Part shown: piece after piece, positions 45,865 through 59,733 of the stretch | Numbering within the stretch: the stretch's first letter is position 1 | Layout of the letters: every line of letters starts with the position of its first letter | Source of the DNA: Viscum album | Taxonomy: Eukaryota > Streptophyta > Magnoliopsida > Santalales > Viscaceae | Length of the DNA: 64,000 bases | Direction: 5' to 3' | NCBI GenBank assembly: GCA_963277665.1 | Contig: OY728120.1 | Coordinates: 940,093,195 to 940,157,194 of the forward strand | Made by a program: the position numbers and the translations under genes | Notes under the pieces: generated by a model | Told to the model about the DNA's origin: nothing | The model's database searches: none | The model's input: only the letters and a program-made list of their open reading frames with translations

Positions 45865-46745
45865 TAGTGGTTTCACTATTCATCAAAAATTGGAGTTTTT
45901 CAGAAAAATACCAAAACTTCACCCTAAGCTATATTTGATATTCCGAATTAAAAAATGAAGTCCGTTTTACAAAAATCAAAACATATTAGTCACATTAATT
46001 AATTTAATAATTAATTCCCGCTGTCAGAGAAAATAGCGTGTTTTTATAAAACAATAAGTATCAAAAGATTGACACTAGTTTAAGTCTGATTTCAAAGTGA
46101 AATTAATTCCAACGACCACTATTGGATTCAATGGTAAAAATATTTTCTAATTTCACTTTAAAACCAATTCAAAAGATAATCTAATCATATAAATAAATTA
46201 TATTAAAAAGTGGTTTTGAATTAAAATACAACATTTTACACTATTCATTAAAAAATGAACTTTATCGGAAAACTACCAAAAATTTACACAAAGTAAAATT
46301 TGATGTCCCGATTCTAAAGAAGCGTTTTATTTGGTCCAAAAGAATTTATAAGAGTGATCAAAACTATTTTTAATGACGGTTCGCCATCAAAAGGCGATAA
46401 GTGAACCTTTAGTGAAAATTAGGGTATAAAAGCATAAAATTGAATTCTTTCCATATTTTAAGCCTCTATAATTTATTGGATAAATGTAAAAACATTTAAA
46501 AACATATATAATCATATTTTAGTTATTTATATCCATTCCTACCATTACAACCGCTACATGTTAACTACCATTTAAAATAATATTATTTTATTATTAGAGT
46601 GCAACGTAAGATTCCCAAGAAACTCGTTGTTGCGTGTTGGGTACGCCATCGAGCATAGCGTCCCCTTTAAAGTCATTTAAATATTTTATTCAAAAATATG
46701 GATAAATATGAAATGTCATATTCTTTATTTACCCGGGGTGTTACA

Positions 46746-46761
46746 TCCTTCCCCCCTTTTG
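46746..46761 (-). promoter_or_regulatory. Polypurine tract, unit 1 of array C
   Basis: Minus strand CAAAAGGGGGGAAGGA directly before the LTR start TGTAACACCCC. Confidence 0.88.
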
Positions 46762-47690
46762 GGAATTGCGTCCTCGCAATTTTAAAAATTGAGCTTGGAA
46801 ACATCCTTGAAAGTCCCACATCGGAGAAGAGTTGGTAAAACAATCACTTTAAAATAAAGAAAGATAAGTACAAAGGTCACCCGAGTTAACCCATACTAGG
46901 ATTCCAAGTATGAAATTATGGACATGGAGGAAAAAACAAAGGGTCATGTTCTGATGGAGAGTGATAGAAAACATGTTTAGGAGAAAGTTAACCATGAGAA
47001 AATCACAAACTTGTGATGGGTTAAACGATATTCGATTCCCCAGTAGGAAAAGTTAATAGACAAAATTTTTGTTTTAAGTTACTTTTTATTGAGGAATTTA
47101 TTCATAAGGAAACATAATCACTTATCATGTTGACTCTCAACTTTTATTAGATTCCTTACACAAACTCATATTTTCTCCAAAAGGCGAGTATTTAGGAAGA
47201 CTTGTTCAAATTAAGAGTACTATAATCAACTTCTAGAGAATCACCTAATCCACAAAAGAGAACTATATACTTCCCATGTCTTTAGGCTTTAACCGGAACC
47301 AAAACCAAAAAGGTTAGTACAAGGTCAGATAATCCAGAAAAGGATAACCCTTTAAAAAGAAAATCTATGCTTAATCTCCAAAATTTGTCCAACAAAACCC
47401 AAAGTTCAACGAGGACCATCCGATAAACAATTTGTCCATAAAATTATTCAAAGTAAACCAATATAAGATTTAAACCCAAATATTTGAAGGATTTAGTCAC
47501 ATAGTCTTCCAAGTTAAATCGTAACATTTATCTCCAAACAACATCAGTTGCCCTTAAAGTCTCGTATTGAAAAGTAATTAACCTAATCACATATCCTCCA
47601 AGATAGGTTAATCATTTTCATAAATAACCCAAAATCAACTTACTCTTAATTCATAAAATCATATAACTAGAAATAATCAGCCAAACCAAC

Positions 47691-47812
47691 CAGGGACTTC
47701 ACGTAGTCCAGTGGTAGGCGATAAATACCAGTCGCACTTTGGTTGTGGGTTCGATTCCCGCAGCTTTGTCCGACGCGACGGGTAGTCAAACGGTCTGCGT
47801 GTTGTCGTTTTT
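47691..47812 (+). mobile_element. tRNA-derived SINE in unit 1 of array C
   Basis: A box TAGTCCAGTGG (47704-47714) and B box GGTTCGATTCC (47748-47758), then CCCGCAGCTTTGTCCG and GACGGGTAGTCAAACGG, ending in TTTTT. It is opposite in strand to the LTR element. The 3' body matches the SINE of element B. No clear target duplication was found. Confidence 0.7.
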
Positions 47813-48048
47813 CCAAAACTATATGATTCTTAAAACATTCCCCAAAATGAGAAAAAAAATCTTCAAGAATAATCATAACATATTTTAACCTCAAGTTTGT
47901 CTCATTCCTTTCATTTTCCATCATATCATAGAGTAACCCATAATTACCTAAAAATTAAGTATCATATAAACCCTAATGGTTACCTTAATAATTATTACCT
48001 GAATTTCCACATCGGGTTGGCCATCTCGTACATGATGCATTAGATAAC

Positions 48049-48210
48049 TCACCAAGGTTGAAGTGGTTGATCATGACTCCTTGATATTTGGTTTAGAACA
48101 AACACGAGTTTCCTCATTGAATCCTCCATTTTATCTAGTATCTTAATCAGAGAACCACCATAGTTTCCTTCAAACCTGTTGTCTCTTTGGTGCCTGCTAG
48201 ATCCATCCAT
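48049..48210 (-). CDS. 53-codon gag N-terminal remnant, unit 1 of array C
   Basis: Intact small frame, ATG at 48210, TGA at 48049-48051. It reads MDGSSRHQRDNRFEGNYGGS, then LIKILDKMEDSMRKLVFVLN and ISRSHDQPLQPW. It lies about 190 bp after the primer site, where gag starts in chromoviruses, and the Arg/Asn/Gly-rich start followed by a short amphipathic helix resembles the N-terminus of Tekay-type gag (from memory, not a search). The capsid core is absent. A TTTCTATTTTTAG stretch just upstream could be a splice acceptor. It could be kept as part of a packaging or leader signal rather than as a protein. Confidence 0.6.
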   Translation of the reverse strand: MDGSSRHQRDNRFEGNYGGSLIKILDKMEDSMRKLVFVLNQISRSHDQPLQPW

Positions 48211-48398
48211 TCACTAAAAATAGAAATGTCAGTGTGAGTATATCAACAAAACCATCATGTACTAATGAGGAAGGTAAACACTAAGATACACTTACTCATT
48301 CACTTTATCTAAAAATAGGACTCTTTCTGAAATCCTAACCATTATGGTAATGTCACTTATGCTTAAAGAATACCCTAACCTCTAAAGTTATCTAAACC

Positions 48399-48412
48399 GA
48401 CCTTTGATACCA
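48399..48412 (-). promoter_or_regulatory. Primer binding site, unit 1 of array C
   Basis: Minus strand TGGTATCAAAGGTC, two bases from the LTR. It differs by one base in the first 11 from the TGGTATCAGAG complementary to plant initiator tRNA-Met. Confidence 0.82.
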
Positions 48413-48414
48413 AC

Positions 48415-51400
48415 TATAAGGCCCCAGCCTTAAACCTTACTTAATTATGAGTTATTACAAGATTACACATTGAGGATCTTTTCAGGTTTAGAGTTTTAGA
48501 GAATTAGATCATGAAACTTGCATTACATTCCACATTTAAACAAAGTGGTTACATAAAAGACAGTATTCATTCTTCCCATCAACAGAAACATATTTAAAAT
48601 AAAAAATGGATTCTTTCTTGACACATCATTGACACTATCATCACATCATGTACCCTTCCCTTGACCTGTGAAAAACATTTCAAAAACTTGGGATGAGCAT
48701 AAAAAGCTCAGTAAGGGATATATAGATATGGAAAGGAAACATGAGTACATGTATACATAAGAATGAAATCATACTTTACCCATAAAACATAGGCATATCA
48801 AATCATGAATAAATCATAGAAAAAATAAGACATAAAGGTAACTTGAGGCATTCATAACATTATTACGTAGGGAGTAACCCTCTTGGTTACGTTTGGAATA
48901 CCCATCACAGTATATTCCCTAAATCTCTTCGGAGAAACCTTAACGTTTCACTCCTTCGCGTTACCCAATGCATTGGAGAGCTATATCGGGCTCACCCGCC
49001 CTTATTTTATCACGGAACCACCCGTTTTCATAACAATGCCCAAGAACCATAACATAATCGTATCACATAAACATGAATAAAGGAAACATAACATTTCCAC
49101 ATTTCAATCACAATATAACATTTAAGGATATTGAAATAATGAATCCATTCAAAAAGAAACCATTTCCAAAACCATTTAAAACATTTAATAAAGAGATTTT
49201 TGAATCGAAGTGTCCCATACCACCTTGAAGCTTTTAACATTTTAAACCATTAATATCCATATAAATAAATCCTTAAAACCATTTTGAAAACATGGATATT
49301 AATAAGAACAAATAATTAAAACATTTAAAACGATATTTTGGTTAAAGGGGTTTTACCAAAATTAGAGACACTTGAATACAATAATCGAGGAATAACATTT
49401 AGTCAGAACTTTATAATATCATGAGAATAAAAGGATTCATGATATAATACTCCAAAGGACAGTATATACACCATATAAGAGTGAATTGGTGCATAACAAC
49501 AATGAACCCTCAATAGAAATGTCGAATGTGATGAAATCCCTTATAAAGAAGGTATCCTTAAATTAAGGACAAATCAATCTCAAAAATATGTGTGAAAAAT
49601 ATAAATACACCCAATATAAGTGGATATTAAGTGTAAAACAATAAAAGGTCATTCACACTTATTCAATGGATGACATATTCAATGACTACATGTTGAACCC
49701 AAAGAAGTCGAAATTGGGTTAAAAAGTTCCCTTGACAGCCTAACGGCATCACATCAAAATGAGTTGATGAGAGATAAAAAGTGTATCTCATCACTTGGAC
49801 ATAAAATTTACATCAATAAGGATGTATGAGAACATATCCCAACATAAAAATATGTAAATTAAAATACCCAATAAAAGAAGTCTTTTAAAAAAGAGGAGGG
49901 TGAAAGGTTCCCTTACCGACTTGGGTATCTTTCAAAACATACACCCCTTGAAAGAAAGAAAATAGGTCATTGATGTAAATAATCATAAAATAAATTATAT
50001 TACACAAAGAGTATAATAATGGGCAGTACATACACCACTCAATGGAATTTGTGGTGAATGTAGCATAAATCTCACGGGAATAGAAGTGAGATGAAAAATC
50101 CCTTACGAAAACTCGGCAGCCTAACAGCGCCACATAAAACGTCCGAATATGGATTGATGAGATCAAATAGGGTATCCCATAACATTAAAATAAAATTTAC
50201 AGAAAGAGGAATATAAAAGAACATCCCCCAACATTACAAATAGGAGCTTAAAAGAAGTGACATAAAGGAGAGTACTTAAAAAGAAAGAGAGAGGTTAGAT
50301 CTCTTACGAAAGTTCGGCAGCCTAACGGCGCCACTCAAAACTTCCAAAATGGATTGATGAGAGAGAATAGGGTCTCTCATCACATGAACATAAAAATTAC
50401 AGTAAGTGTAATATAAAAGATCATCCCAATAACAAGAAATATGAGCTTTAAAAGAAATGACATAAAAGAGTGTACTTAAAAAGAAAGAGAGTTGTAGGAT
50501 CCCTTACCTCGGGTCCGACTTGACTCGATCGTTCTTTAATCTCCTGAATAATAAACTTGAGTTAATTTATACTTACTTAAGAACATTTTTCAAGTTTATT
50601 ATTCCCTTTATATCACTTATTACCATGTCATAATAATTATGTAATCATTTAAGTTAATAATATTTGTTTTGCCGATGTTTGGTTCCTAAGTCGAAAGTGG
50701 ACTTCTTACAATTACATGTTGTTCGTGTGGCCAAATGTTTATTATATCCAGAATTGTATTCATGATGTAGATATCATATATTTCATATATATCCAGTAAA
50801 TTCATGCATTTATAAAATTACATAATCATTTAGAGGTAAGAAATGAAATGCACCGTTCATGGAGACGGTAAGCTGTACGTACACATGAACGCTACTTTCA
50901 TTTCTATTTCATATTTTATAGAATGGAATAATAATGATATAAAGGTATATTATACTTCCAGTATAATATCATATATAATATCATAGTTCCATCCTTTATA
51001 CGTCCCACATATGGTATCTAACGAATCAAATCACTTTGAGGGGGCGGTAGTCCGCACTTCCTTAAATGAAGATATCGAGTTTACTCATAATGGAAACCAT
51101 AACGTTATGCCCAAAATGAAAAAACATAAGCTTAAGGAAAACATAAACATATTATATATCATATATAAAAATATTTACATCATAATGGCCACCTTTGAAG
51201 GTGTTAAATGAGTATTGAACAATCATCATTTCGGGAGGCAAAATTTCACCATCCACGGAAACCGTATGTTTTTTAACCATTTGATGTAGTTGTGTGATAG
51301 TGTAGCTCGAATAAATATTATAACAACATCCTAGTATATTGAAGATACTTTTTTTGTTACAAAAGAAATAAATAAAAAGAGTTTAGGGGGTTGGAGAAGC

Positions 51401-53239
51401 AAAATAAAACAAATGAACATGAGAGAATGAATTACCTTTAAAGGTGTAACTCCTTTTGATTTGAGCCTGAAGGCTTCCTTTGAAAGGATTCTGCCCAAAT
51501 GGAATCCTCTAGGATGAGGAGAGGGATGTGGAGAGAGTAAATGGGCAGGGTTTGGCCGAGCCAAAGGCTTTAGGGGTGTGTGAAATGAGGTATAGGTGGG
51601 GGCCTTTTATAAGAGGAGAGGAGGGGCACTTTTGGAAAGTAAAGAAATATTACATTATTTGAAAATGTGTTTCGGTTTTAAAAGATTCCACATTGATATA
51701 ATTCGTGGATAAGGTGATAAGGCTTAGAAATAAACTAATCCAATAAGTTTTGGACATGTTTAGTTCATATATTTTACATTATCTTTCCATTTTATTTAAA
51801 TCGTCAAATAATGATGTCATCGCTGCATCATTATTATGTCATAAATAATTTAATTTATTTAATGTCTAAAAATTATAAAACAAATACTATGATTTAGGAA
51901 ATCTTTTTATATTTCCAATGATTATTTATAATCAAAATTTGGACTTGTGTAACCCCACTTAAAAATTGTTTTAGTAGAACATATCATGTTTGTGTCATTT
52001 TTACTTTTACATTAAATAAAAAGTTATTTATGTCATTTCCCAACCAAAGTGGATCCATGGGGTCCCCAAGTTGGCCCATGGCTTGTCTTGGTCGGCCATG
52101 ACTCACCCAATAGGTGTAGGACAAGTGTCATGGTGTTTTCAAATTCTTATAATATCATTTTTACCTTAAATTACACTAATTACCACTAATCGCGATTAAA
52201 AACTTAATAAGTTACTATTCACCCAAAAAATTATTTTCATCCCATTGAACCACATTTTTCATACTAATGACAACCATGTATGTCGGATTTTCAAAATTCA
52301 ATACAAATTAGTGGTAAACTTTCATTTAACTGAAAAATCAGTTTGCTTGATTACCACTTAGTGGTTTCACTATTCATCAAAAATTGGAGTTTTTCAGAAA
52401 AATACCAAAACTTCACCCTAAGCTATATTTGATATTCCGAATTAAAAAATGAAGTCCGTTTTACAAAAATCAAAACATATTAGTCACATTAATTAATTTA
52501 ATAATTAATTCCCGCTGTCAGAGAAAATAGCGTGTTTTTATAAAACAATAAGTATCAAAAGATTGACACTAGTTTAAGTCTGATTTCAAAGTGAAATTAA
52601 TTCCAACGACCACTATTGGATTCAATGGTAAAAATATTTTCTAATTTCACTTTAAAACCAATTCAAAAGATAATCTAATCATATAAATAAATTAGATTAA
52701 AAAGTGGTTTTGAATTAAAATACAACATTTTACACTATTCATTAAAAAATGAACTTTATCGGAAAACTACCAAAAATTTACACAAAGTAAAATTTGATGT
52801 CCCGATTCTAAAGAAGCGTTTTATTTGGTCCAAAAGAATTTATAAGAGTGATCAAAACTATTTTTAATGACGGTTCGCCATCAAAAGGCGATAAGTGAAC
52901 CTTTAGTGAAAATTAGGGTATAAAAGCATAAAATTGAATTCTTTCCATATTTTAAGCCTCTATAATTTATTGGATAAATGTAAAAACATTTAAAAACATA
53001 TATAATCATATTTTAGTTATTTATATACATTCCTGCCATTACAACCGCTACATGTTAACTACCATTTAAAATAATATTATTTTATTATTAGAGTGCAACG
53101 TAAGATTCCCAAGAAACTCGTTGTTGCGTGTTGGGTACGCCATCGAGCATAGCGTCCCCTTTAAAGTCATTCAAATATTTTATTCAAAAATATGGATAAA
53201 TATGAAATGTCATATTCTTTATTTACCCGGGGTGTTACA
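48415..53239 (-). repeat. LTR 2 of array C
   Basis: 4825 bp. Shares CATTATTACGTAGGG with LTRs 3 and 4 against CATTCTTACATAGGG in LTR 1. It is bordered by primer site and polypurine tract. Confidence 0.93.
51604..51613 (-). promoter_or_regulatory. TATA box of LTR 2 of array C
   Basis: Same CTTATAAAAG at the matching position (offset 6494). Confidence 0.72.
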
Positions 53240-53255
53240 TCCTTCCCCCCTTTTG
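53240..53255 (-). promoter_or_regulatory. Polypurine tract, unit 2 of array C
   Basis: Same sequence and position as in unit 1. Confidence 0.88.
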
Positions 53256-54184
53256 GGAATTGCGTCCTCGCAATTTTAAAAATTGAGCTTGGAAACATCC
53301 TTGAAAGTCCCACATCGGAGAAGAGTTGGTAAAACAATCACTTTAAAATAAAGAAAGATAAGTACAAAGGTCACCCGAGTTAACCCATACTAGGATTCCA
53401 AGTATGAAATTATGGACATGGAGGAAAAAACAAAGGGTCATGTTCTGATGGAGAGTGATAGAAAACATGTTTAGGAGAAAGTTAACCATGAGAAAATCAC
53501 AAACTTGTGATGGGTTAAACGATATTCGATTCCCCAGTAGGAAAAGTTAATAGACAAAATTTTTGTTTTAAGTTACTTTTTATTGAGGAATTTATTCATA
53601 AGGAAACATAATCACTTATCATGTTGACTCTCAACTTTTATTAGATTCCTTACACAAACTCATATTTTCTCCAAAAGGCGAGTATTTAGGAAGACTTGTT
53701 CAAATTAAGAGTACTATAATCAACTTCTAGAGAATCACCTAATCCACAAAAGAGAACTATATACTTCCCATGTCTTTAGGCTTTAACCAGAACCAAAACC
53801 AAAAAGGTTAGTACAAGGTCAGATAATCCAGAAAAGGATAACCCTTTAAAAAGAAAATCTATGCTTAATCTCCAAAATTTGTCCAACAAAACCCAAAGTT
53901 CAATGAGGACCATCCGATAAACAATTTGTCCATAAAATTATTCAAAGTAAACCAATATAAGATTTAAACCCAAATATTTGAAGGATTTAGTCACATAGTC
54001 TTCCAAGTTAAATCGTAACATTTATCTCCAAACAACATCAGTTGCCCTTAAAGTCTCGTATTGAAAAGTAATTAACCTATTCACATATCCTCCAAGATAG
54101 GTTAATAATTTTCATAAATAACCCAAAATCAACTTACTCTTAATTCATAAAATCATATAACTAGAAATAATCAGCCAAACCAAC

Positions 54185-54306
54185 CAGGAACTTCACGTAG
54201 TCCAGTGGTAGGCGATAAATACCAGTCGCACTTTGGTTGTGGGTTCGATTCCCGCAGCTTTGTCCGACGCGACGGGTAGTCACACGGTCTGCGTGTTGTC
54301 GTTTTT
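54185..54306 (+). mobile_element. tRNA-derived SINE in unit 2 of array C
   Basis: Same position in the unit and the same A and B boxes as in unit 1, so it was present before the array was amplified. Confidence 0.7.
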
Positions 54307-54542
54307 CCAAAACTATATGATTCTTAAAACATTCCCCAAAATGAGAAAAAAAATCTTCAAGAATAATCATAACATATTTTAACCTCAAGTTTATCTCATT
54401 CCTTTCATTTTCCATCATATCATAGAGTAACCCATAATTACCTAAAAATTAAGTATCATATAAACCCTAATGGTTACCTTAATAATTATTACCTGAATTT
54501 CCACATCGGGTTGGCCATCTCGTACATGATGCATTAGATAAC

Positions 54543-54704
54543 TCACCAAGTTTGAAGTGGTTGATCATGACTCCTTGATATTTGGTTTAGAACAAACACG
54601 ATTTTCCTCATTGAATCCTCCATTTTATCTAGTATCTTAATCAGAGAACCACCATAGTTTCCTTCAAACCGGTTGTCTCTTTGGTGCCTGCTAGATCCAT
54701 CCAT
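54543..54704 (-). CDS. 53-codon gag N-terminal remnant, unit 2 of array C
   Basis: Same frame, still open. It differs from unit 1 by a Leu-to-Ile change (MRKIVFVLN), a Pro-to-Thr change near the end (LQTW) and a silent Arg codon change. Confidence 0.6.
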   Translation of the reverse strand: MDGSSRHQRDNRFEGNYGGSLIKILDKMEDSMRKIVFVLNQISRSHDQPLQTW

Positions 54705-54892
54705 TCACTAAAAATAGAAATGTCAGTGTGAGTATATCAACAAAACCATCATGTACTAATGAGGAAGGTAAACACTAAGATACACTTACTCATTCACTTT
54801 ATCTAAAAATAGGACTCTTTCTGAAATCATAACCATTATGGTAATGTCACTTATGCTTAAAGAATACCCTAACCTCTAAAGTTATCTAAACC

Positions 54893-54906
54893 GACCTTTG
54901 ATACCA
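54893..54906 (-). promoter_or_regulatory. Primer binding site, unit 2 of array C
   Basis: Identical to the site at 48399-48412. Confidence 0.82.
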
Positions 54907-54908
54907 AC

Positions 54909-57900
54909 TATAAGGCCCCAGCCTTAAACCTTACTTAATCTTGAGTTATTACAAGATTACACATTGAGGATCTTTTCAGGTTTAGAGTTTTAGAGAATTA
55001 GATCATGAAACTTGCATTACATTCCACATTTAAACAAAGTGGTTACATAAAAGACAGTATTCATTCTTCCCATCAACGGAAACATATTTAAAATAAAAAA
55101 TGGATTCTTTCTTGACACATCATTGACACTATCATCACATCATGTACCCTTCCCTTGACCTGTGAAAAACATTTCAAAAACTTGGGATGAGCATAAAAAG
55201 CTCAGTAAGGGATATATAGATATGGAAAGGAAACATGAGTACATGTATACATAAGAATGAAATCATACTTTACCCATAAAACATAGGCATATCAAATCAT
55301 GAATAAATCATAGAAAAAATAAGACATAAAGGTAACTTGATGCATTCATAACATTATTACGTAGGGAGTAACCCTCTTGGTTACGTTTGGAATACCCATC
55401 ACAGTATATTCCCTAAATCTCTTCGGAGAAACCTTAACGTTTCACTCCTTCGCGTTACCCAATGCATTGGAGAGCTATATCGGGCTCACCCGCCCTTATT
55501 TTATCACGGAACCACCTGTTTTCATAACAATTCCCAAGAACCATAACATAATCGTATCACATAAACATGAATAAAGGAAACATAACATTTCCACATTTCA
55601 ATCACAATATAACATTTTAGGATATTGAAATAATGAATCCATTCAAAAAGAAACCATTTCCAAAACCATTTAAAACATTTAATAAAGAGATTTTTGAATC
55701 GAAGTGTCCCATACCACCTTGAAGCTTTTAACATTTTAAACCATTAATATCCATATAAATAAATCCTTAAAACCATTTTGAAAACATGGATATTAATAAG
55801 AACAAATAATTAAAACATTTAAAACGATATTTTGGTTAAAGGGGTTTTACCAAAATTAGAGACACTTGAATACAATAATCGAGGAATAACATTTAGTCAG
55901 AACTTTATAATATCATGAGAATAAAAGGATTCATGATATAATACTCCAAAGGACAGTATATACACCATATAAGAGTGAATTGGTGCATAACAACAATGAA
56001 CCCTCAATAGAAATGTCGAATGTGATGAAATCCCTTATAAAGAAGGTATCCTTAAATTAAGGACAAATCAATCTCAAAAATATGTGTGAAAAATATAAAT
56101 ACACCCAATATAAGTGGATATTAAGTGTAAAACAATAAAATGTCATTCACACTTATTCAATGGATGACATATTCAATGACTACATGTTGAACCCAAAGAA
56201 GTCGAAATTGGGTTAAAAAGTTCCCTTGACAGCCTAACGGCATCACATCAAAATGAGTTGATGAGAGATAAAAAGTGTATCTCATCACTTGGACATAAAA
56301 TTTACATCAATAAGGATGTATGAGAACATATCCCAACATAAAAATATGTAAATTAAAATACCCAATAAAAGAAGTCTTTTAAAAAAGAGGAGGGTGAAAG
56401 GTTCCCTTACCGACTTGGGTATCTTTCAAAACATACACCCCTTGAAAGAAAGACAATAGGTCATTGATGTAAATACTCATAAAAGAAAGTATATTACACA
56501 AAGAGTAGAATAATGGGCAGTACATACACCACTCAATGGAATTTGTGGTGAATGTAGCATAAATCTCACGGGAATAAAAGTGAGATGAAAAATCCCTTAC
56601 GAAAACTCGGCAGCCTAACAGCGCCACATAAAACGTCCGAATATGGATTGATGAGATCAAATAGGGTATCCCATAACATTACAATAAAATTTACAGAAAT
56701 AGGAATATAAAATAACATCCCCCAACATTACAAATAGGAGCTTAAAAGAAGTGACATAAAGGAGAGTACTTAAAAAGAAAGAGAGAGGTTAGATCTCTTA
56801 CGAAAGTTCGACAGCCTAACGGCGCCACTCAAAACTTCCAAAATGGATTGATGAGAGAGAATAGGGTCTCTCATCACATGAACATAAAAATTACAGTAAG
56901 TGTAATATAAAATATCATCCCAATAACAAGAAATATGAGCTTTAAAAGAAATGACATAAAAGAGTGTACTTAAAAAGAAAGAGAGTTGTAGGATCCCTTA
57001 CCTCGGGTCCGACTTGACTCGATCGTTTTTTAATCTCCTGAATAATAAACTTGAGTTAATTTATACTTACTTAAGAACATTTTTCAAGTTTATTATTCCC
57101 TTTATATCACTTATTACCATGTCATAAACATTATGTAATCATTTAAGTTAATAATATTTGTTTTGCCGATGTTTGGTTCCTAAGTCGAAAGTGGACTTCT
57201 TACAATTACATGTTGTTCGTGTGGCCAAATTTTTATTATATCCAGAATTGTATTCATGATTTAGATATCATATATTTCATATATATCCAGTAAATTCATG
57301 CATTTATAAAATTACATAATCATTTAGAGGTAATAAATGAAATGCACCGTTCATGGAGACGGTAAGCTGTACGTACACATGAACGCTACTTTCATTTCTA
57401 TTTCATATTTTATAGAATGGAATAATAATGATATAAAGGTATATTATAATTCCAGTATAATATAATATATAATATAATAGTTCCATCCTTTATACGTCCC
57501 ACATATGGTATTTAACGAATCAAATCACTTTGAGGGGGCGGTAGTCCGCACTTCCTTAAATGAAGATATCGCGTTTACTCATAATGGAAACCATAACGTT
57601 ATGCCCAAAATGAAAAAACATAAGCTTAAGGAAAACATAAACATATTATATATCATATATAAAAATATTGACATCATAATTTCCACCTTTGAAGGTGTTA
57701 AATGAGTATTGAACAATCATCATTTTGGGAGGCAAAATTTCACCATCCACGGAAACCGTATGTTTTTTAACCATTTGATGTAGTTGTGTGAGAGTTTAGC
57801 TCGAATAAATATTATAACAACATCCTAGTATATTGAAGATACTTTTTTTGTTACAAAAGAAATAAATAAAAAGAGTTTAGGGGGTTGGAGAAGCAAAATA

Positions 57901-59733
57901 AAACAAATGAACATGAGAGAATGAATTACCTTTAAAGGTGTAACTCCTTTTGATTTGAGCCTGAAGGCTTCCTTTGAAAGGATTCTGCCCAAATGGAATC
58001 CTCTAGGATGAGGAGAGGGATGTGGAGAGAGTAAATGGGCAGGGTTTGGCCGAGCCAAAGGCTTTAGGGGTGTGTGAAATGAGGTAGAGGTGGGGGCCTT
58101 TTATAAGAGGAGAGGAGGGGCACTTTTGGAAAGTAAAGAAATATTACTTTATTTGAAAATGTGTTTCGGTTTTAAAAGATTCCACATTGATATAATTCGT
58201 GGATAAGGTGATAAGGCTTCGAAATCCACTCATCTAATAAGTTTTGGACATGTGTAGTTCATATATTTTACATTATCTTTCCATTTTATTTAAATCGTCA
58301 AATAATGATGTCATCGCTGCATCATTATTATGTCATAAATAATTTAATTTATTTAATGTCTAAAAATTATAAAACAAATACTATGATTTAGGAAATCTTT
58401 TTATCTTTCCAATGACTATTTATAATCAAAATTTGGACTTGTGTAACTCCACTTAAAAATTGTTTTAGTAGAACATATCATGTTTGTGTCATTTTTACTT
58501 TTACATTAAATAAAAAGTTATTTATGTCATTTCCCAACCAAAGTGGATCCATGGGGTCCCCAAGTTGGCCCATGGCTTGTCTTGGTCGGCCATGACTCAC
58601 CCAATAGGTGTAGGACAAGTGTCATGGTGTTTTCAAATTCTTATAATATCATTTTTACCTTAAATTACACTAATTACCACTAATCGCGATTAAAAACTTA
58701 ATAAGTTACTATTCACCCAAAAAATTATTTTCATCCCATTGAACCACATTTTTCATACTAACGACAACCATGTATGTCGGATTTTAAAAATTCAATACAA
58801 ATTAGTGGTAAACTTTCATTTAACTGAAAAATCAGTTTGCTTGATTACCACTTAGTGGTTTCACTATTCATCAAAAATTGGAGTTTTTCAGAAAAATACC
58901 AAAACTTCACCCTAAGCTATATTTGATATTCCGAATTAAAAAATGAAGTCCGTTTTACAAAAATCAAAACATATTAGTCACATTGATTAATTTAATAATT
59001 AATTCCCGCTGTCAGAGAAAATAGCGTGTTTTTATAAAACAATAAGTATCAAAAGATTGACACTAGTTTAAGTCTGATTTCAAAGTGAAATTAATTCCAA
59101 CGACCACTATTGGATTCAATGGTAAAAATATTTTCTAATTTCACTTTAAAACCAATTCAAAAGATAATCTAATCATATAAATAAATTAGATTAAAAAGTG
59201 GTTTTGAATTAAAATACAACATTTTACACTATTCATTAAAAAATGAACTTTATCGGAAAACTACCAAAAATTTACACAAAGTAAAATTTGATGTCCCGAT
59301 TCTAAAGAAGCGTTTTATTTGGTCCAAAAGAATTTATAAGAGTGATAAAAACTATTTTTAATGACGGTTCGCCATCAAAAGGCGATAAGTGAACCTTTAG
59401 TGAAAATTAGGGTATAAAAGCATAAAATTGAATTCTTTCCATATTTTAAGCCTCTATAATTTATTGGATAAATGTAAAAACATTTAAAAACATATATAAT
59501 CATATTTTAGTTATTTATATCCATTCCTGCCATTACAACCGCTACATGTTAACTACCATTTAAAATAATATTATTTTATTATTAGAGTGCAACGTAAGAT
59601 TCCCAAGAAACTCGTTGTTGCGTGTTGGGTACGCCATCGAGCATAGCGTCCCCTTTAAAGTCATTCAAATATTTTATTCAAAAATATGGATAAATATGAA
59701 ATGTCATATTCTTTATTTACCCGGGGTGTTACA
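54909..59733 (-). repeat. LTR 3 of array C
   Basis: 4825 bp. Shares CTTGATGCATTC and CCACCTGTTTTC with LTR 4, against CTTGAGGC and CCACCCG in LTRs 1 and 2. Confidence 0.93.
58098..58107 (-). promoter_or_regulatory. TATA box of LTR 3 of array C
   Basis: Same CTTATAAAAG at the matching position (offset 6494). Confidence 0.72.

Larger units (their letters stand above)
41921..46745 (-). repeat. LTR 1 of array C (outermost, left)
   Basis: 4825 bp. The left border reads ACTGTTATAAGGCC instead of the CAACTATAAGGCC of inner LTRs, so this is the true outer end. It is the most divergent copy. The exact border is uncertain by about three bases. Confidence 0.9.
46746..48414 (-). other. Internal domain 1 of array C
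   Basis: 1669 bp between two LTRs. On the minus strand: primer site, leader, 53-codon gag remnant (48049-48210), AT-rich sequence with a SINE (47691-47812), a last piece reading GCGAGGACGCAATTCCC that resembles the 3' end of chromovirus pol, and the polypurine tract. There are no pol enzyme domains. Confidence 0.88.
53240..54908 (-). other. Internal domain 2 of array C
   Basis: 1669 bp, same layout as domain 1. It holds the gag remnant at 54543-54704 and the SINE at 54185-54306. Confidence 0.88.

Noticed and set aside
47701..47762. Possible functional tRNA gene
   Set aside because: A and B boxes are good, but no cloverleaf with paired acceptor stem is seen and a SINE-type tail follows.
47667..47924. 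Minus-strand 85-codon frame with CGNRTHNQSATG in each unit of array C
   Set aside because: This is the antisense translation of the SINE B-box region, a common false protein; the real feature is the SINE.
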